NCBI GenBank assembly: GCA_029959195.1
Contig: CP114117.1
Location: 3,038,001-3,102,000 of the forward strand
Direction: 5' to 3'
DNA length: 64,000 bases
Source: Dictyophora rubrovolvata
Taxonomy: Eukaryota > Basidiomycota > Agaricomycetes > Phallales > Phallaceae
A model generated the notes under the pieces. That model was not told the origin of the DNA and made no database searches. It saw only the letters and a program-made list of their open reading frames with translations. The number at the start of each line of letters is the position of its first letter. The first letter of the stretch is position 1. Shown piece after piece: positions 36,023 to 48,001 of this stretch. Position numbers and translations under genes: made by a program.

Positions 36023-36038
36023 TGTGACCTAGGTCACA
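36023..36038. promoter_or_regulatory. 16-bp perfect palindrome upstream of catalase
   Basis: TGTGACCTAGGTCACA is a perfect inverted repeat about 170 bp before the catalase start. It overlaps an E-box, CACGTG (36,019-36,024). A TATA-like TTTATAA lies near 36,111. This looks like a dimeric transcription-factor site; which factor is unknown. Confidence 0.5.
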
Positions 36039-36208
36039 TGCCCTAGGGATCTCAGAGTCTCACCGCTCAATTTCGCAATTGCCTGCCTTCTGAGTGGGTC
36101 GACTGAATTCCTTTATAAGCCTCCCGTGTCTGTCATGTCCTGCTCTCTCCACCTTGGTCTCAACCACCACCACCACCACCACATTCGCACTCATCCGTCT
36201 ATAAGTAA

Positions 36209-38308
36209 ATGCCTTCCCAGACAGTCTTCAACACACAGGACGGCGCAGTCTACACCACCTCCAATGGTGCTCCCGTTGCAGAGCCTTACGCCGCTGGTAA
36301 AGTCGGCACCACCGGCCCTCTTCTTCTTCAAGGTTAGCCCACAATGTCCTGTCCAACTTTCACACATGCTGCTATGTATCGTATCTGTATGCTTGTATGC
36401 TGACCACCCCCACACTTTTAGACTTCCATCACATCGATTTGTTAGCACACTTTGATCGTGAACGTATTCCAGAACGTGTCGTGCATGCCAAGGGTGCCGG
36501 TGCTCACGGTTATTTCGAAGTAACGCACGATATCACCGATCTCACTTGCGCCGCTCTTTTCAACAAAGTATCTGTCCTTCTGTCTCTCCCTTTCACAGAA
36601 ATTGACGCATCACACTACTTAGGTTGGTAACCAAGCCGAACTTACTATGCGTTTCTCCACTGTCGGTGGTGAATCCGGTTCAGCAGACACCGCCCGCGAT
36701 CCCCGTGGATTCGCCATCAAGATCCGCACCAGAGAAGGTAACCTCGATTGGGTGTTCAACAACACTCCAGTATTCTTCATCCGCGACCCCGCCAAATTCC
36801 CACATTTTATCCATACCCAGAAGCGTGATCCTCAAACCCATCTCAAGGATCCCGACATGTTTTGGGACTATTTGAGTCAGAATCCGGAAAGTGTCCACCA
36901 GGTTATCATCCTGTTCAGTGACCGAGGTACTCCAGACGGGTATGTATAATCCTTGGTAGCTTCTCTCTCAAGAGTGCTTGTCTGATCTGTGACATGCAGT
37001 TATCACGATCAACACGGCTACTCGGGCCACACCTACAAATTTGTCAAGGAAGACGGCTCCTTTGTTTATACTAGAATTCACGTCAGGGCAAGAAAGGGAT
37101 TCAAAGTATGTGCTTGCTGTATATCTTATTTACAACGACTTACCTCACCTTACCCCCAGACCCTTTCAGCCGAAAAGGCGGACGAATTGGCAGGAAGCAA
37201 TCCGGACTATGGTATTCAAAAACTGTTCGAAGCCATCGATAAGAAAGATTACCCAACTTGGGATGTCTATGCCCAGACTATGACCTCAGAACAGGCCACC
37301 AAGTTCAGATATAATCTTTTAGATCTCACCAAGGTACGTTGAAAAGAAAAATGGCCAACGTTCTATAATCATGCCTCATTCTTCCTCAGATCTGGCCACA
37401 CAAAGATTATCCTCTTCGCCAATTCGGCAAGATAGTTTTGAATAAAAACGTCGATAACTATTTCGCTGAAATCGAACAGGTAACGCTGTTTTTCTCACCC
37501 AGAAGAGATACTGAATTATCGCTTCCCATGTATTAGGTTGCTTTTTCACCTTCTCATATTGTACCTGGCTGGGAACCATCTGCTGATCCCGTCTTGCAAT
37601 CTCGCTTGTTCTCATATCCCGATACTCATCGTCACCGTCTGGGCGTCAACTACCAGCAAATCCCTGTTAACCAGCCCATAGTTCCCGTGGCTAACTTCCG
37701 TAAGTTGGCCGTTCTGATTTCTCGTATCGTAAGCAGTAATTGAAGTTCTTTTTTTATCGTGAAGAGCGCGATGGTTACTCGACTATCATTTCTCAAAAAT
37801 CGCGTCCCAACTACCAATCCAGCATCCAACCTTTGACCTACAAAAAACGTGTCACCTACGATGTCAAGCATGAGAAGTTTGTTGGCCACGCTGTAACTCA
37901 TTTGTCGTTAGTACAATCCAGCTCTTCCTCTCCTGGACGTAAAGTTATGACGCCATTAAAAATTTAGTGAAATAACCGAGCTTGACTTCGAACAACCCCG
38001 TGCTTTATACACCAAAGTATTTGATGACGGTGCCCGTGAACGTTTCATCAAGAACGTTGCTGGTCACCTAGGCTCAGCCAAGAGTGTCGAAGTCAAACAA
38101 AGACAGCGTACGTCCGTTCTTAGAAAATCTACGTTCAAATTCCCTAACGCTTTTTCTTTCTTTCTTTCTTTCGACAGTGTCTGTATTTGGCGCAGTCGAT
38201 AAGACTCTCGGCGAGAAACTTGCTAAAGCAATCGGTCTTGAACCTGTTGAACCCCTCAAGCTTAAACCCGTTGACAATAGCTGGAGATTGGAAGCGACTC
38301 TGGCCTAG
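36209..38308 (+). CDS. Catalase (monofunctional haem catalase)
   Basis: Converts hydrogen peroxide to water and oxygen. The distal active-site region is [20 protein letters not shown] (His), the catalytic Asn lies in the region before [16 protein letters not shown], and the proximal haem-ligand signature is [14 protein letters not shown] (Tyr). Ten exons: 36,209-36,332, 36,422-36,567, 36,623-36,939, 37,000-37,105, 37,160-37,333, 37,390-37,479, 37,537-37,699, 37,765-37,906, 37,968-38,107, 38,178-38,308. The frame is continuous from [15 protein letters not shown] to the end WRLEATLA. The size (about 510 residues) is that of small-subunit catalases, without the extra flavodoxin-like domain of large fungal catalases. 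There is no signal peptide and no SKL-type C-terminus, so a cytosolic enzyme is most likely. The start sits just after a His-rich-looking (CAC)n leader, which I take as untranslated. Confidence 0.97.
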
Positions 38309-39297
38309 ATAATCTGTTCACCAGTGGGTATCTATCGCACGCGAAATTTAAAGAGGAAGAATTTCTTTCAATCAAATTTGCATAGTTGGTTTGTATTAGA
38401 AGATGTGTAAAACTGATGAAACGTTTATGTACTTTGTTTTTTTAACCCCCTACTCAATTTGAGCATCGCCTTCGTGTTGCTCTCTTGCGCTCCAGCTTCT
38501 AGCACAACTACATCCCACCCTCGGAATTGCATAGTCAGGATTGAATATCCCGAAACAATTCCATTTACACCAACCTCTTGAACAACGTGACCATGCATGA
38601 CATGGATGATGTCGCCACATTACGCACGTCGCCCCAGTTTTGCAAATTCCGGCGACTTCTAGCCTCAGACTCTAGTTATAGATTTCGCTTCAAATATCTT
38701 CTTTTCTTCGCCCTCGAATTCGCATCGACCCTGGCGTACTATCATATGCATGTGCACGGCGCACCCTGACTGCTCTTGTCTTTTCAATTTCCTTGCAGGC
38801 TCAGAGCATGAAATCTCACTCTCCAATCTTCTCTTGATTTTTTTTTCACGGGCACGCATCGTTAGGTACGTACGTAAGATGCGTAAGATGGTGATCATCT
38901 GGTTCATTTTAAACCTGCATCGACATCTTTTGCCTGGCTATAATCACTAATCACTATGACTGATATTACGATTCTTCACGCCACTTGATCTAAACTGAGT
39001 AATGATTTATGATTGCGCGTAAGCATCTGTAAGCGTTTGAATGTATCTGCGTTGGGGCTGGGGCTGGGTGGGGGTGGAGGTTTAATTCCATTGCCAGGGA
39101 GCCATCACTTGATCTGCATTGGGCATTTCACTCGCTATCAATCACGTTGGTGTTGTTAAGTAACGTACAACCCAAGTTCCAAATCGATGGTATACATACA
39201 TATGCAGATCGAATAGATATAAAGTGTACAATCATAATCGTAGCAAAAATACCTTAATATATAATGGCAAACAAAACATTCTCGCCCACCACTGTCA
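38309..39297. other. Intergenic DNA between convergent genes
   Basis: Holds the 3' ends of catalase and the BTB gene. A G-rich patch, GGGGCTGGGGCTGGGTGGGG, lies near 39,055. No gene recognised. Confidence 0.4.
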
Positions 39298-40484
39298 TCA
39301 CATCGGAAGCGACGCAAAAGTACGCCGATAATCCTCACGAATCTCCTCCCAACTATCGGCGATATCAAATATCCTCGGAAGCGAATTCCAAAGCTGATTC
39401 AAAGCCGTATCAAACAGCACCTCGATCGCATTATAACATTCAGCGCAATACCCAGAACTGCTAGTTGAAGAAGAAGTGGCCACACTGGAGTCACTTGCAG
39501 CACTAGTGTTCCTAGCTTTCTCGTGAAACCGCTTCAAAAGGAGTAGTGGGTCTGGATCAACAGCCCAATCGCGAATCTGAAAATACCCGCAAGCGTATTC
39601 TTTGAATTCGTCCCATTGGGCTTTACATTTAGATTTTCGGCATTCCATGGATGGTGTGATTAACGGTCGGAGAATGTTTTCGTAAAAATCAAAATGATAG
39701 ACCAAGAAACTTGAAAAGCCGCGGTAGTATTGTAAAAGTAACGGTTGTGGGAACTTGTGTAGATGAAGTTTAGGTCTGAAGCGGGATACGACGAGGTAAA
39801 GACAATATGGGAGGATGATTCTGATGTTTGCTTTTGAGATGGCGAGTAAGATTGGAACGACACCTTCCGATGGCAAATCGACGTGAGAAGGGCCTCTCCA
39901 CTCTGAAAGCTCATTAGGAAGCGAGGGTTTCAAAAGCAGGATTATCCTTTCCAAAATCGTGTCTATCATGTATTTATGGCAAAAGATAAGAAGATCTGCT
40001 AGACGTTGGTGATTTGGCATGATCAACGATAGATCTGGTCTACACGTCAATTCAAGATTTACCACCAAAGAATGAATGAAAAAAGAGATGAGAAGAGAGG
40101 AAAGGGACCCTTCACTTTTACGCAGCAGAAGAAGAAAGAAAGAAACACGGACTTTTGATCATATACCAGTCGAAAGAAGTCGAGAGCTATTTTTGACGGA
40201 TCGCTAATCCTGACCACGGGCAACGACTCGAACATCTCGACATCATGACTATTGGATGATGGTGACTGAAGTGGAAGTTGACCAGTGCCTGAAGCATTGT
40301 TAGCACATACTTCCAACATGTTGGCAAAGACAACCGAAAGACGGCGGATAACACTGCGATGCACGCAGAATGCGATGTTGTCTTCGGATACCATCGCAAT
40401 GTTGGCATCTTCGAGATTGATTATCGAGCAACGTTTAATTCGTAGGGTTGGAGTGGTTCGGCCAATGTCTGACTCTGACGACAT
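39298..40484 (-). CDS. BTB/POZ-domain protein (agaricomycete type)
   Basis: Exon 1 runs from 40,484 and holds the BTB start: LEDANIAMVSEDNIAFCVHRSVIRR followed by FANMLEV and a spacer typical of the mushroom family, then VVRISDPSKIALDFFRL. After an intron of roughly 140 bp the frame continues LSLIMPNHQRLADLLIFCHKYMID, a BTB C-terminal helix and BACK-like region, followed by a Cys-containing tail (CRKSKCKAQW, GYCAECYNAIEV) and the stop at 39,298. Such proteins are expanded in mushrooms and are thought to mediate protein interactions, possibly as cullin-3 adaptors; the partner is unknown. The acceptor of the intron is uncertain by some tens of bases. Confidence 0.8.
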
Positions 40485-41450
40485 GACAGGGTTGAGTTAT
40501 ATGGGATGGGCACAGGATTTTTGTACAGTCGAGTCATCGCCGCGAATGGATTTGCTTCGATCTCCGATATTGAAATTCGCTATTCGCTATTTATGCACAT
40601 CAAGTCACGCAACGCAAAGCTGTAAAAATTAAAAATCCTTCGTTTCTTCAAGACAGAAAATTATAATACAAAGTATATGAGAACAAGCCAACGGAGAACA
40701 AGGCAGAAAACAAGGCAGAAAACGAAATAGAGGAAACTTTGAATTTAAAGAATGCCAATGAGAAAAAAAATACGAAAATGGTACAATCTAAAACAATGAT
40801 CTGATATCTATAAACAGTTCAAGCTGTATGTGTGCAAAGTCTTTGTGTAGTATGATATATAAATTGAAGGAAAATGAAAACGAATCAGGGAGATAGCTCC
40901 ATAATTCTAATTGAGAGGAAGCATGTAAAGTCCGAATAGAAGTAAACAAGATATATAAACAAACGGAACGTAATAAAAAATGGATAATGAATATGAAATA
41001 TGAATACGAAAATATGAAAAAATAAAATAACATGGTGGTCGTTTGTGGAATCGCCGAACGGCCTTCGTTGAATTGCGTATGACTTTCGTTCCCTTCGTTT
41101 TTTTTTTTGACAGGTGAATTAAAAACCGGATAATTTTCGTGAGTTGCGTTACGTTTCCTCGAGTTGTCCTTATCTTTTTAGAGATAAAAAGGAGCGAGTA
41201 ATATCTACAGCTAGAATGTGTAAAAAGTAAATTAGCAAAAGAAAACCACAAAGAAAACAAAGTTGCCACAACATACCGAAAGGTAATTAAAAATGCACAA
41301 TGCCGTGTGGTATCATGTACGAATGGAGTGTTGATCATGACATGATCATGGAAAAAAGGAAATGCACTAAATTTTAAACTAGTTAATACTCCTTGAAGCT
41401 TTGGGGAAAGGAAGAATATTGACAAACTAATCGCAAGCAACCCCCCCCCA
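40485..41450. other. Intergenic DNA, A/T-rich
   Basis: Upstream DNA of the BTB gene and downstream DNA of the large membrane-protein gene. Only A-rich, Phe/Ile/Leu-coding open frames of no value are present. Confidence 0.4.
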
Positions 41451-44400
41451 CTAAGCAGGCCCTAAATGCCACCCCCCAGCAACAGGCCCTCTCGCTCCTC
41501 TCCTCGTCTGATCTCTCCAGAGCGGATCAATAGACGTAGCAGCACCACGTCCACTACTTCCATCTCCACTGGCGTTACCGCTACCCTGTTCCGTACCCGA
41601 TGCACCACTGCCGCCCGGAAGAGACTCAGTCGTACTAGTATGCGTCTGTGCAATTGAAGGTGGAGCGGTCACTAACGAAGCTGGAGCTGTGCTTATTGGG
41701 CTAGGCGAGGATCGATGAGGCTGTTGTTGTTGTTGTTGTTGGCCTTGACGAGGGATTGGAATGGCAGCTGTCCTACTAGTACCAGTAAAAGCAACACCGG
41801 GTTGTGGTTGTTCCTCCTCCTCCTCCTCTTCGGGAACATCCACTTGCTGCGCACCGGATACATTCAACATATCCAGACTAGGAATGGTAGGAAGACTTCC
41901 ACGTCCATTCCCATTATCCCCATTTCCCTCCTCCTCCCTTTCCCGCTCCCTCTCGCGTCTAACAAACGCAGCCAACTCTCCAGGTCGTCCAAAAGTACCT
42001 TCACTACCGGTACCACCGCCCTGTTGCATCGAAGCAGATAACATCGACAAGGGTCTTCGGCCCTCACTACTCGACCTCGCCCCAGCACTTCCTGCACTGG
42101 GACTAGCCGAAGAAGCAGTTCCCGAGCTCTCCCGTCTGCTATGCCCAAATTCGAATCCCCTCGGAACGCCAATAAGACGGTGCTGTCCATGATGATGAAG
42201 TGGCGGAGAATAAGGAGAACTGGGAGTGAAAGGTGAAGAAGGTGCATCGCGAGTCAGAGGAGAAGAAAGAGGAGAATTATTCGGGGAAGAATGTCCAAGC
42301 GATGATGATGGAGAAGACGAATCACTTCTGAGAACTCCCGCTCTAGTTCGAGCTCCTCCAAATGCAACAGTCATATCGCCCTCGTCCTCATTCTCATTCT
42401 CGAGCGCAACAGGACTATCTCCTCCTCCCCCGGCGACAACACCTGCCTCCTCCTCATCATCCCTCATCTCAACTAGCTCCACAAAAGAAGAAGACCGATT
42501 CCTTATAGACTGAATCAAACTCTGCGCACGACTTCGTATCGTAGACTGCTGCTGTGATTGTGGCTGCAAATAAGGTAACGGAGGTGGTGGAGGTGGTGGG
42601 GTCGTCCCGATAACAGACGACCTCTCTTCTCTAGATCTAGACCTCGACCCACTCCCACTCCCGGCACCCGATTGACCAGTAAAACTAACCCTCCGACTAC
42701 CAGGCATACCCAAATGTCTAACACCCACACTCAAATTAGCTCCTAAACTAGCCGCCAGATTGGCTAAACTAGGTCGTGAGCTTATACTCTTCAAACTAGA
42801 CCGCGGTGAACGAGTATGTAGCGATGCAGAAGCCGAGGCTGGTGCAGAACCAGGTATCGATCCCGGAGGATTAGAAGCAGGACGAGAAGACGACGAAGGT
42901 GAGAGTAAGCCTAGTATATCTTCATTCTCATTTTCCGAGTTCTCTTCCTCTTCTTCTTTTTCAGGAGGTCCACCAGTTCTTGCCCTACCGAGATATGAAA
43001 CCCCTTCCTCTACTCTCCCGACCTCCTCGTCATCCTCCTCAACATACCCCTCAGGCATAGGCATCGGCAAAATCAAATCACCACCACCCGGCGCACTTAA
43101 ACCAGACGACATCGTTCTCGTTCTCGTCCTCGTTTTTGCGGTAGCAGAAGTACGTCGAGATCTCCCACCAGTAGCGGAATAGACGCTTGCAGGAACGGGA
43201 AACTCAATATCCAAACTTGTATTTCCGGGTGCTTGTTCTTCTTCATGATGCACAGGTGGGTGCTCACCGGGAACATGCAAACGAGACTGAGATTGAGACT
43301 GAGACTGAGCAGCAGGTGGTAATTCGGTGGCAGTATGCGTTCTCCCTCTCTCACGACGCGGTCTAGTTCGTGATCTTGCTACTGGACTCGTCACGGTCGC
43401 AATGGCGGGAGGTGGTGGTGGAAGCACTGCATGTGGATTTTGATTCTGAGACTCGGGAGACGAGCCATTATTGTTCGAAGGTGAAGATGACGATGTCGCG
43501 TTAGGAGATGACACGACAGAACCCGGAGATAACGAAGACTGAACAGGAGATGTTTGCTGATCAGGCCGTTGAGATTGTGGTGAAACTGAAACCGAAGGCG
43601 AAGCTCCTCCTGCTCCAACTTTTCCTCTTCCTCTTCCCCTCGCTCCACGTCTTACACGCACTCCTCCACTACCGACCACACTAGCACTCCCACGACTACT
43701 TCTTGTCCCGTTCCCGGACGCCGACGCAGATCCCGACGCTCTCCTACCCGCACTCACAGACGCACTCGCCGAAGCAGGAGAAAACGAAGCTCGAGTACCC
43801 CGACTCCCACTTCCTCGACTACTAACAGTACCCATCCCGCTTCTCCCAGTCCCAGTCCCAGTCCCAGTCTGGCTTCTACTCGCACTACTCATAGTAGCAC
43901 TTCCAACAGTTGAAAATGCATACCCGCCACTTCCGGCACCGATAGGTCTTCCCAAACTAGACATAGAAGCGGAGCCAGACGCAGAGGCTGAAGTATGTGT
44001 ATGCCGTCTACTTCTTCGATGCGTCCTTGAACTAACGGGTGCACCAAATTCATCAAAGTACAGCTCCTCTTCACCTTCGCCTTCACCTTCAACAACGCGA
44101 GGTGATCCAGATAAATCATAATCTTCATCATATTCTTCAACGCCCTCTTCTCCTCCTCCTTCTTCATCTTCCTCGCCGATCCCCTCAATCTCGTACTCCT
44201 CTTCTTCATCTCCATATTCTCCCTCTTCCTCTTCATCGTCGATGAAATCATCATCATACTCTTCAATTTCATACTCTCCTTCCTCCTCTTCCTCCTCCTC
44301 CTCCTCTTCTTCTTCTTCTTCTTCTTCAGCGCCCTCCTCCTCATCCTCCAAACCCGATCTTGTAGGACTAGGAAACGGTACCAAATTTCCACCGGGACCG

Positions 44401-47196
44401 GGAGAAAGTCCAGTCATAGTAAGCGTCGTCGCCGTAGTTGGCGTCGCAGGTGTCATCGCGGCAGCACCAGCAGAAGGACCCGAACTCGCAGTCGGAGGTG
44501 GCGGTGAAAATGCAGAAAACGATGTCGTTGTTGTCGCTGGACCAGCCGACATTGACGAAGATGCTCCAGCGACGGGACCAGGACCGACACGAATAGGAAA
44601 AGGGAGTACCCTGAGCGGATCACTTCTTCTACTCCTCTGACTTCCATATTTCGTATCACCGCTTTCTCCTGCACTACCACCCCCTGCGTCTCCTCCTCTT
44701 CCTTCTCCAGCAGGAATATCGCTCTCCCCGAGCGGACCAAGTGGATCACCGGGCGGTGGTGGTAAAATATCACTCAACCCAACACCACCAGCAGAAGAAG
44801 ACCCCGGTTCGAGATCGACTCCTACGCTCCGAGAATGCAACAACACACTCCGATGTAAAACACTCTGCTTAAGCACTTCATCCAACCCTTTCAAATCATC
44901 CGAATGTAGCGAAATTCCATTTCCACTTAAACCACTCCCTCCACTTCCACCTCCACTGGCATTCTCATCTTTCTTCACACCATCACCGCCTTCCTCTTCG
45001 TTATTTTCATCGACCACACCGCTACTGGGATGGAGACCACCGCCAGCACCAGGATACCATTTCCCTCCACTATTGGTAAGACACATCTCCCAAGCCTCAC
45101 GAATTCGTTTTCGTGTGCCGCGTTTCCAGTTCCAGCTGTCGCTCAGTGGAGGATCTTCAGCTGTATATGCGCGGGGTGGTGGAGCTGGGTAGTATGAGTA
45201 TGGGTATGGATACGGGAAGGGCGCATAGTTAATCGTCGTCGCAGTGGTGCCGGTGGTGGTGGCGCGGGTTGCGGGACGAATTGTTTGAGATTGAGGGGTT
45301 TGAAATTGAACGCTTTGTTGTTGTTGTTCTTTTTCTGTGCTGCGAGGAAGGGGAAGAGGAAGAGGGGGAGAAACAGGGGAGAAAAATGAGCTTGTTATGG
45401 ATTCGTCGGGGTGGGCTGAAGTATCTGATGTAGCTCGTCTTCGTCCCCCTCCCCCTCGCCGTGAATGTCGATGATGATGATGATGATGACGACGTGATGA
45501 CGATCCTCGTCGGTCTTGTTTTCTCCAAGGACTGAAATTGACATTGACAAATGCCCATCCGGATTCGTCTTCTTGTTCGTTGTCGTCTACTTCGACTTCA
45601 CTTTCTGGATCGGGATATTCTTCCCATCTGTATCGTGGACCGCATATACCGGCACATGCTGAACCTGAAAGAATCCAAAGCGTTGTGCTTGAATTGAAAA
45701 AGAACTTTGAATAAACAAATACTAATAATAAAAAAGTCGTGAACTGGGGGGGAAGCCCAAACTTACAAACTCCCTAAAAGGACAACGCATCTCCAGAGTG
45801 TCCATGCGGCATTTGCGAATAATATGCCACGCGCGTAATTTGTTAAACCACCGGTGGTGGAGTTGAAATACGTGGCGTCGCGTCCCAATGAATTCGGACC
45901 GGTTGGTGATTGAAGGAGAAGAGCTACAGAAAGAGCAGCGCGTGGAAGAAGAGAAAGAACGGTTGGAGTGTTTTGGGAGAGGAGATACGCTGATTCGGCG
46001 ATGTAAGGTGTGAAAGCTGGAAGGAGGGATAAGAAACCTGTGGAGGTTGTTGATGTGGAGGTTGTGGACGTGGCGGTTGAAGCTGATTCGGTGCGGGTGT
46101 GAGTTGGTAGTGGTTGGGGAGGCGGAGTGCGAGGACGGGAATTGAGGGAAGCTGTGGGTGAGGGTGAGAGGTGGGGCGGGGTGAGTAGGGGAAGAGATGA
46201 GGATCGGGTGAAGAGGGAGCGGAAGGACGGGCGGGCTGAGCGGCGGATGTAGGCTAGGAAACAGTAATTCGAGTATGAGGTCAGTGCTGCGAGGTTGTGT
46301 GCCGGAGAAGAGAGATATATTGGGAGTATGAGTGGTCGTTCTGATATGATATGACATATGGATTTGTGAGTGAGGGAGAGGAGATGGAATGACGCAGAGA
46401 CTACTTACTGATGCGCCAGCGCCTCCAGAAAGAATAAACAAGTTCGTAAAGTATGAATATGAGTATGATTTGGATGAAATAGCATGCTATGTAGGCTGAT
46501 GCTGCGAGATTCCAGTTGCGAGGATTGGTTAGTGGGCCCGGGTGTTTTGCTGTTCTGAGGGAGGGAGGGAGGGAGGTAAGCAAACACAGTCAGAGAAGAG
46601 AGAAAGCAGCGGACGCACTGGATAATCATAAACACGACGTTAAAATCAAAAAAGGTTTGTAAAATAAGGTGACCGAAGACGAAGAGAGCATGGAGTCTGT
46701 ACCGGATGCGCATGAAAATAGTTGGGGAACGGAGTAAAGCTAGATGAAGACTTGGAGCGCGGAAACGAGGCTGAGGGCGATGGTGAGGAGGACGTCTAGC
46801 TGAGACTTGTTGTTGTTGTTGTTGTTGTTGTTGTAGAGGAACGCGAGTCTCGGCTGAATCACCGGTCTGCTCTGGTAGTGCTTCGTCGGGGAGGGGACCC
46901 TCGCCGATACGCCAGCGGTCAGCATCTCGTGCGATGATGCGTACGCTGCGGGGAGTGGGCTTGCGACCTTGTATGGGAGCCGGTATGGACGAAAGAGTGG
47001 TAGCAGTAGTCGTTTGTGGGCCAGAGAAAAGGTCCTGGGCAGGCGGACGGCCATGGGAAGGCGGATACATGTCGACGGAGTCACGTACTGTACTGGGAAC
47101 TGGAGGAGGAGGTCTTTTTGGAAGCCAGGACGGGTATGAATATGAATGTGAATATGAAGGGGAATATGAATGTTCTCCGTCAGATGTTGTCGACAT
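41451..47196 (-). CDS. Large membrane protein with acidic low-complexity tail, unknown function
   Basis: Four main exons. The first (from 47,196) opens MSTTSDGEHSYSPSYSHSYS, has Pro/Ser-rich cytosolic sequence, a nine-residue polyQ run, and a membrane segment FVFGHLILQTFFDFNVVFM. The second (ending about 46,406) adds ASAYIACYFIQIILIFILYE. The third (from about 46,350) reads KRPLILPIYLSSPAHNLAALTSYSN and later ARGILFANAAWTLWRCVVL. An exon from about 45,665 (ACAGICGPRYRWEEYPDPE) runs without a break through His-rich, Tyr/Pro-rich and KRIREAWEMCLTNSGGKWY segments into about 1,200 residues of Ser/Gly/Glu/Pro low complexity, including a poly-Glu block at 44,240-44,340, ending GGWHLGPA. I do not recognise the family. 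The N-terminus suggests an endomembrane protein with a long cytosolic tail. Confidence 0.75.
44240..44340 (-). repeat. GAA/GAG repeat coding poly-Glu
   Basis: The plus strand reads (CTC/CTT)n, coding about 20 consecutive glutamates in the membrane-protein tail on the minus strand. It is flanked by further acidic stretches (EEYDDDF, GDEEEEYEIEG). Confidence 0.85.
46807..46835 (-). repeat. CAA repeat coding polyglutamine
   Basis: The plus-strand (TTG)n run encodes about nine glutamines near the N-terminus of the large membrane protein. Confidence 0.85.
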
Positions 47197-48001
47197 TGTG
47201 TCAAGAAATTAAGGTTTTGTAGAATGAAATTAGGTTGCTTTAGAATAATAAGTAGTAATAATTATTTGTTTTTGGAATATGCTTTGCGGCCGGGGGTATT
47301 TTTTATTGGTATAATACACGCGTACTACACGTGGACCAGGAGGAGGAGGACGAGCGAGCGACAAGCTCTCAGGCCTGTGTTGCCTTTTTTTTCTTTTGGC
47401 GTTCTTTGTTTTGTTGCGCCAAACAATGCTTGCCCTTTCTGGCATCTATTCCCGAGGGCTGATCAAACCGTCGCATATCACGTGCCTGGCACACGGCGCG
47501 TTCAAGAATCAAAGTTTAACGTCACGAAGCTGGACCTACAACTTGTCAATGGTATTATATTTATTTTTGCGCGTCATCTAGTATCGACTGCATATACTTG
47601 CACGCTATGAAAAATACTAAATGCGATCGACTCGTGCATAACACCACGCTGATGGTGTGGAAATCGTCGCCGAAAAATTCAACACATGTATGTGATTTGT
47701 CCCACGCGAAAAAGTGCAAATCGCTTAATCAACGTCCGAATGATCAGGCAACTGAGCCCAAGTTCAACATTTTCGTGCTAAATCGAAATAAATTAGCGCA
47801 TTTACCGTATCCTGGTTGATTCCTCCAGATATATGAGAAGCGAATCTGAAGACAGTTCTTGCACAATAAAAGTGAGTAACGTGAAAGAAAGTCCGAGTCT
47901 GTCCACTGGTCAGAGACTCGGATGGATCTACTTCCACGATGAGCGTCTAGTGAGAGACGTGTGTGTCACATGAATCACACTTCTATATCCACGCTCTAAC
48001 A
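47197..48001. promoter_or_regulatory. Divergent promoter region
   Basis: About 800 bp between the starts of the large membrane-protein gene (-) and the Xaa-Pro aminopeptidase gene (+). No other gene is supported. Confidence 0.4.

Noticed and set aside
44242-44640. Plus-strand poly-Ser frame
   Set aside because: Mirror image of the poly-Glu coding repeat on the minus strand.
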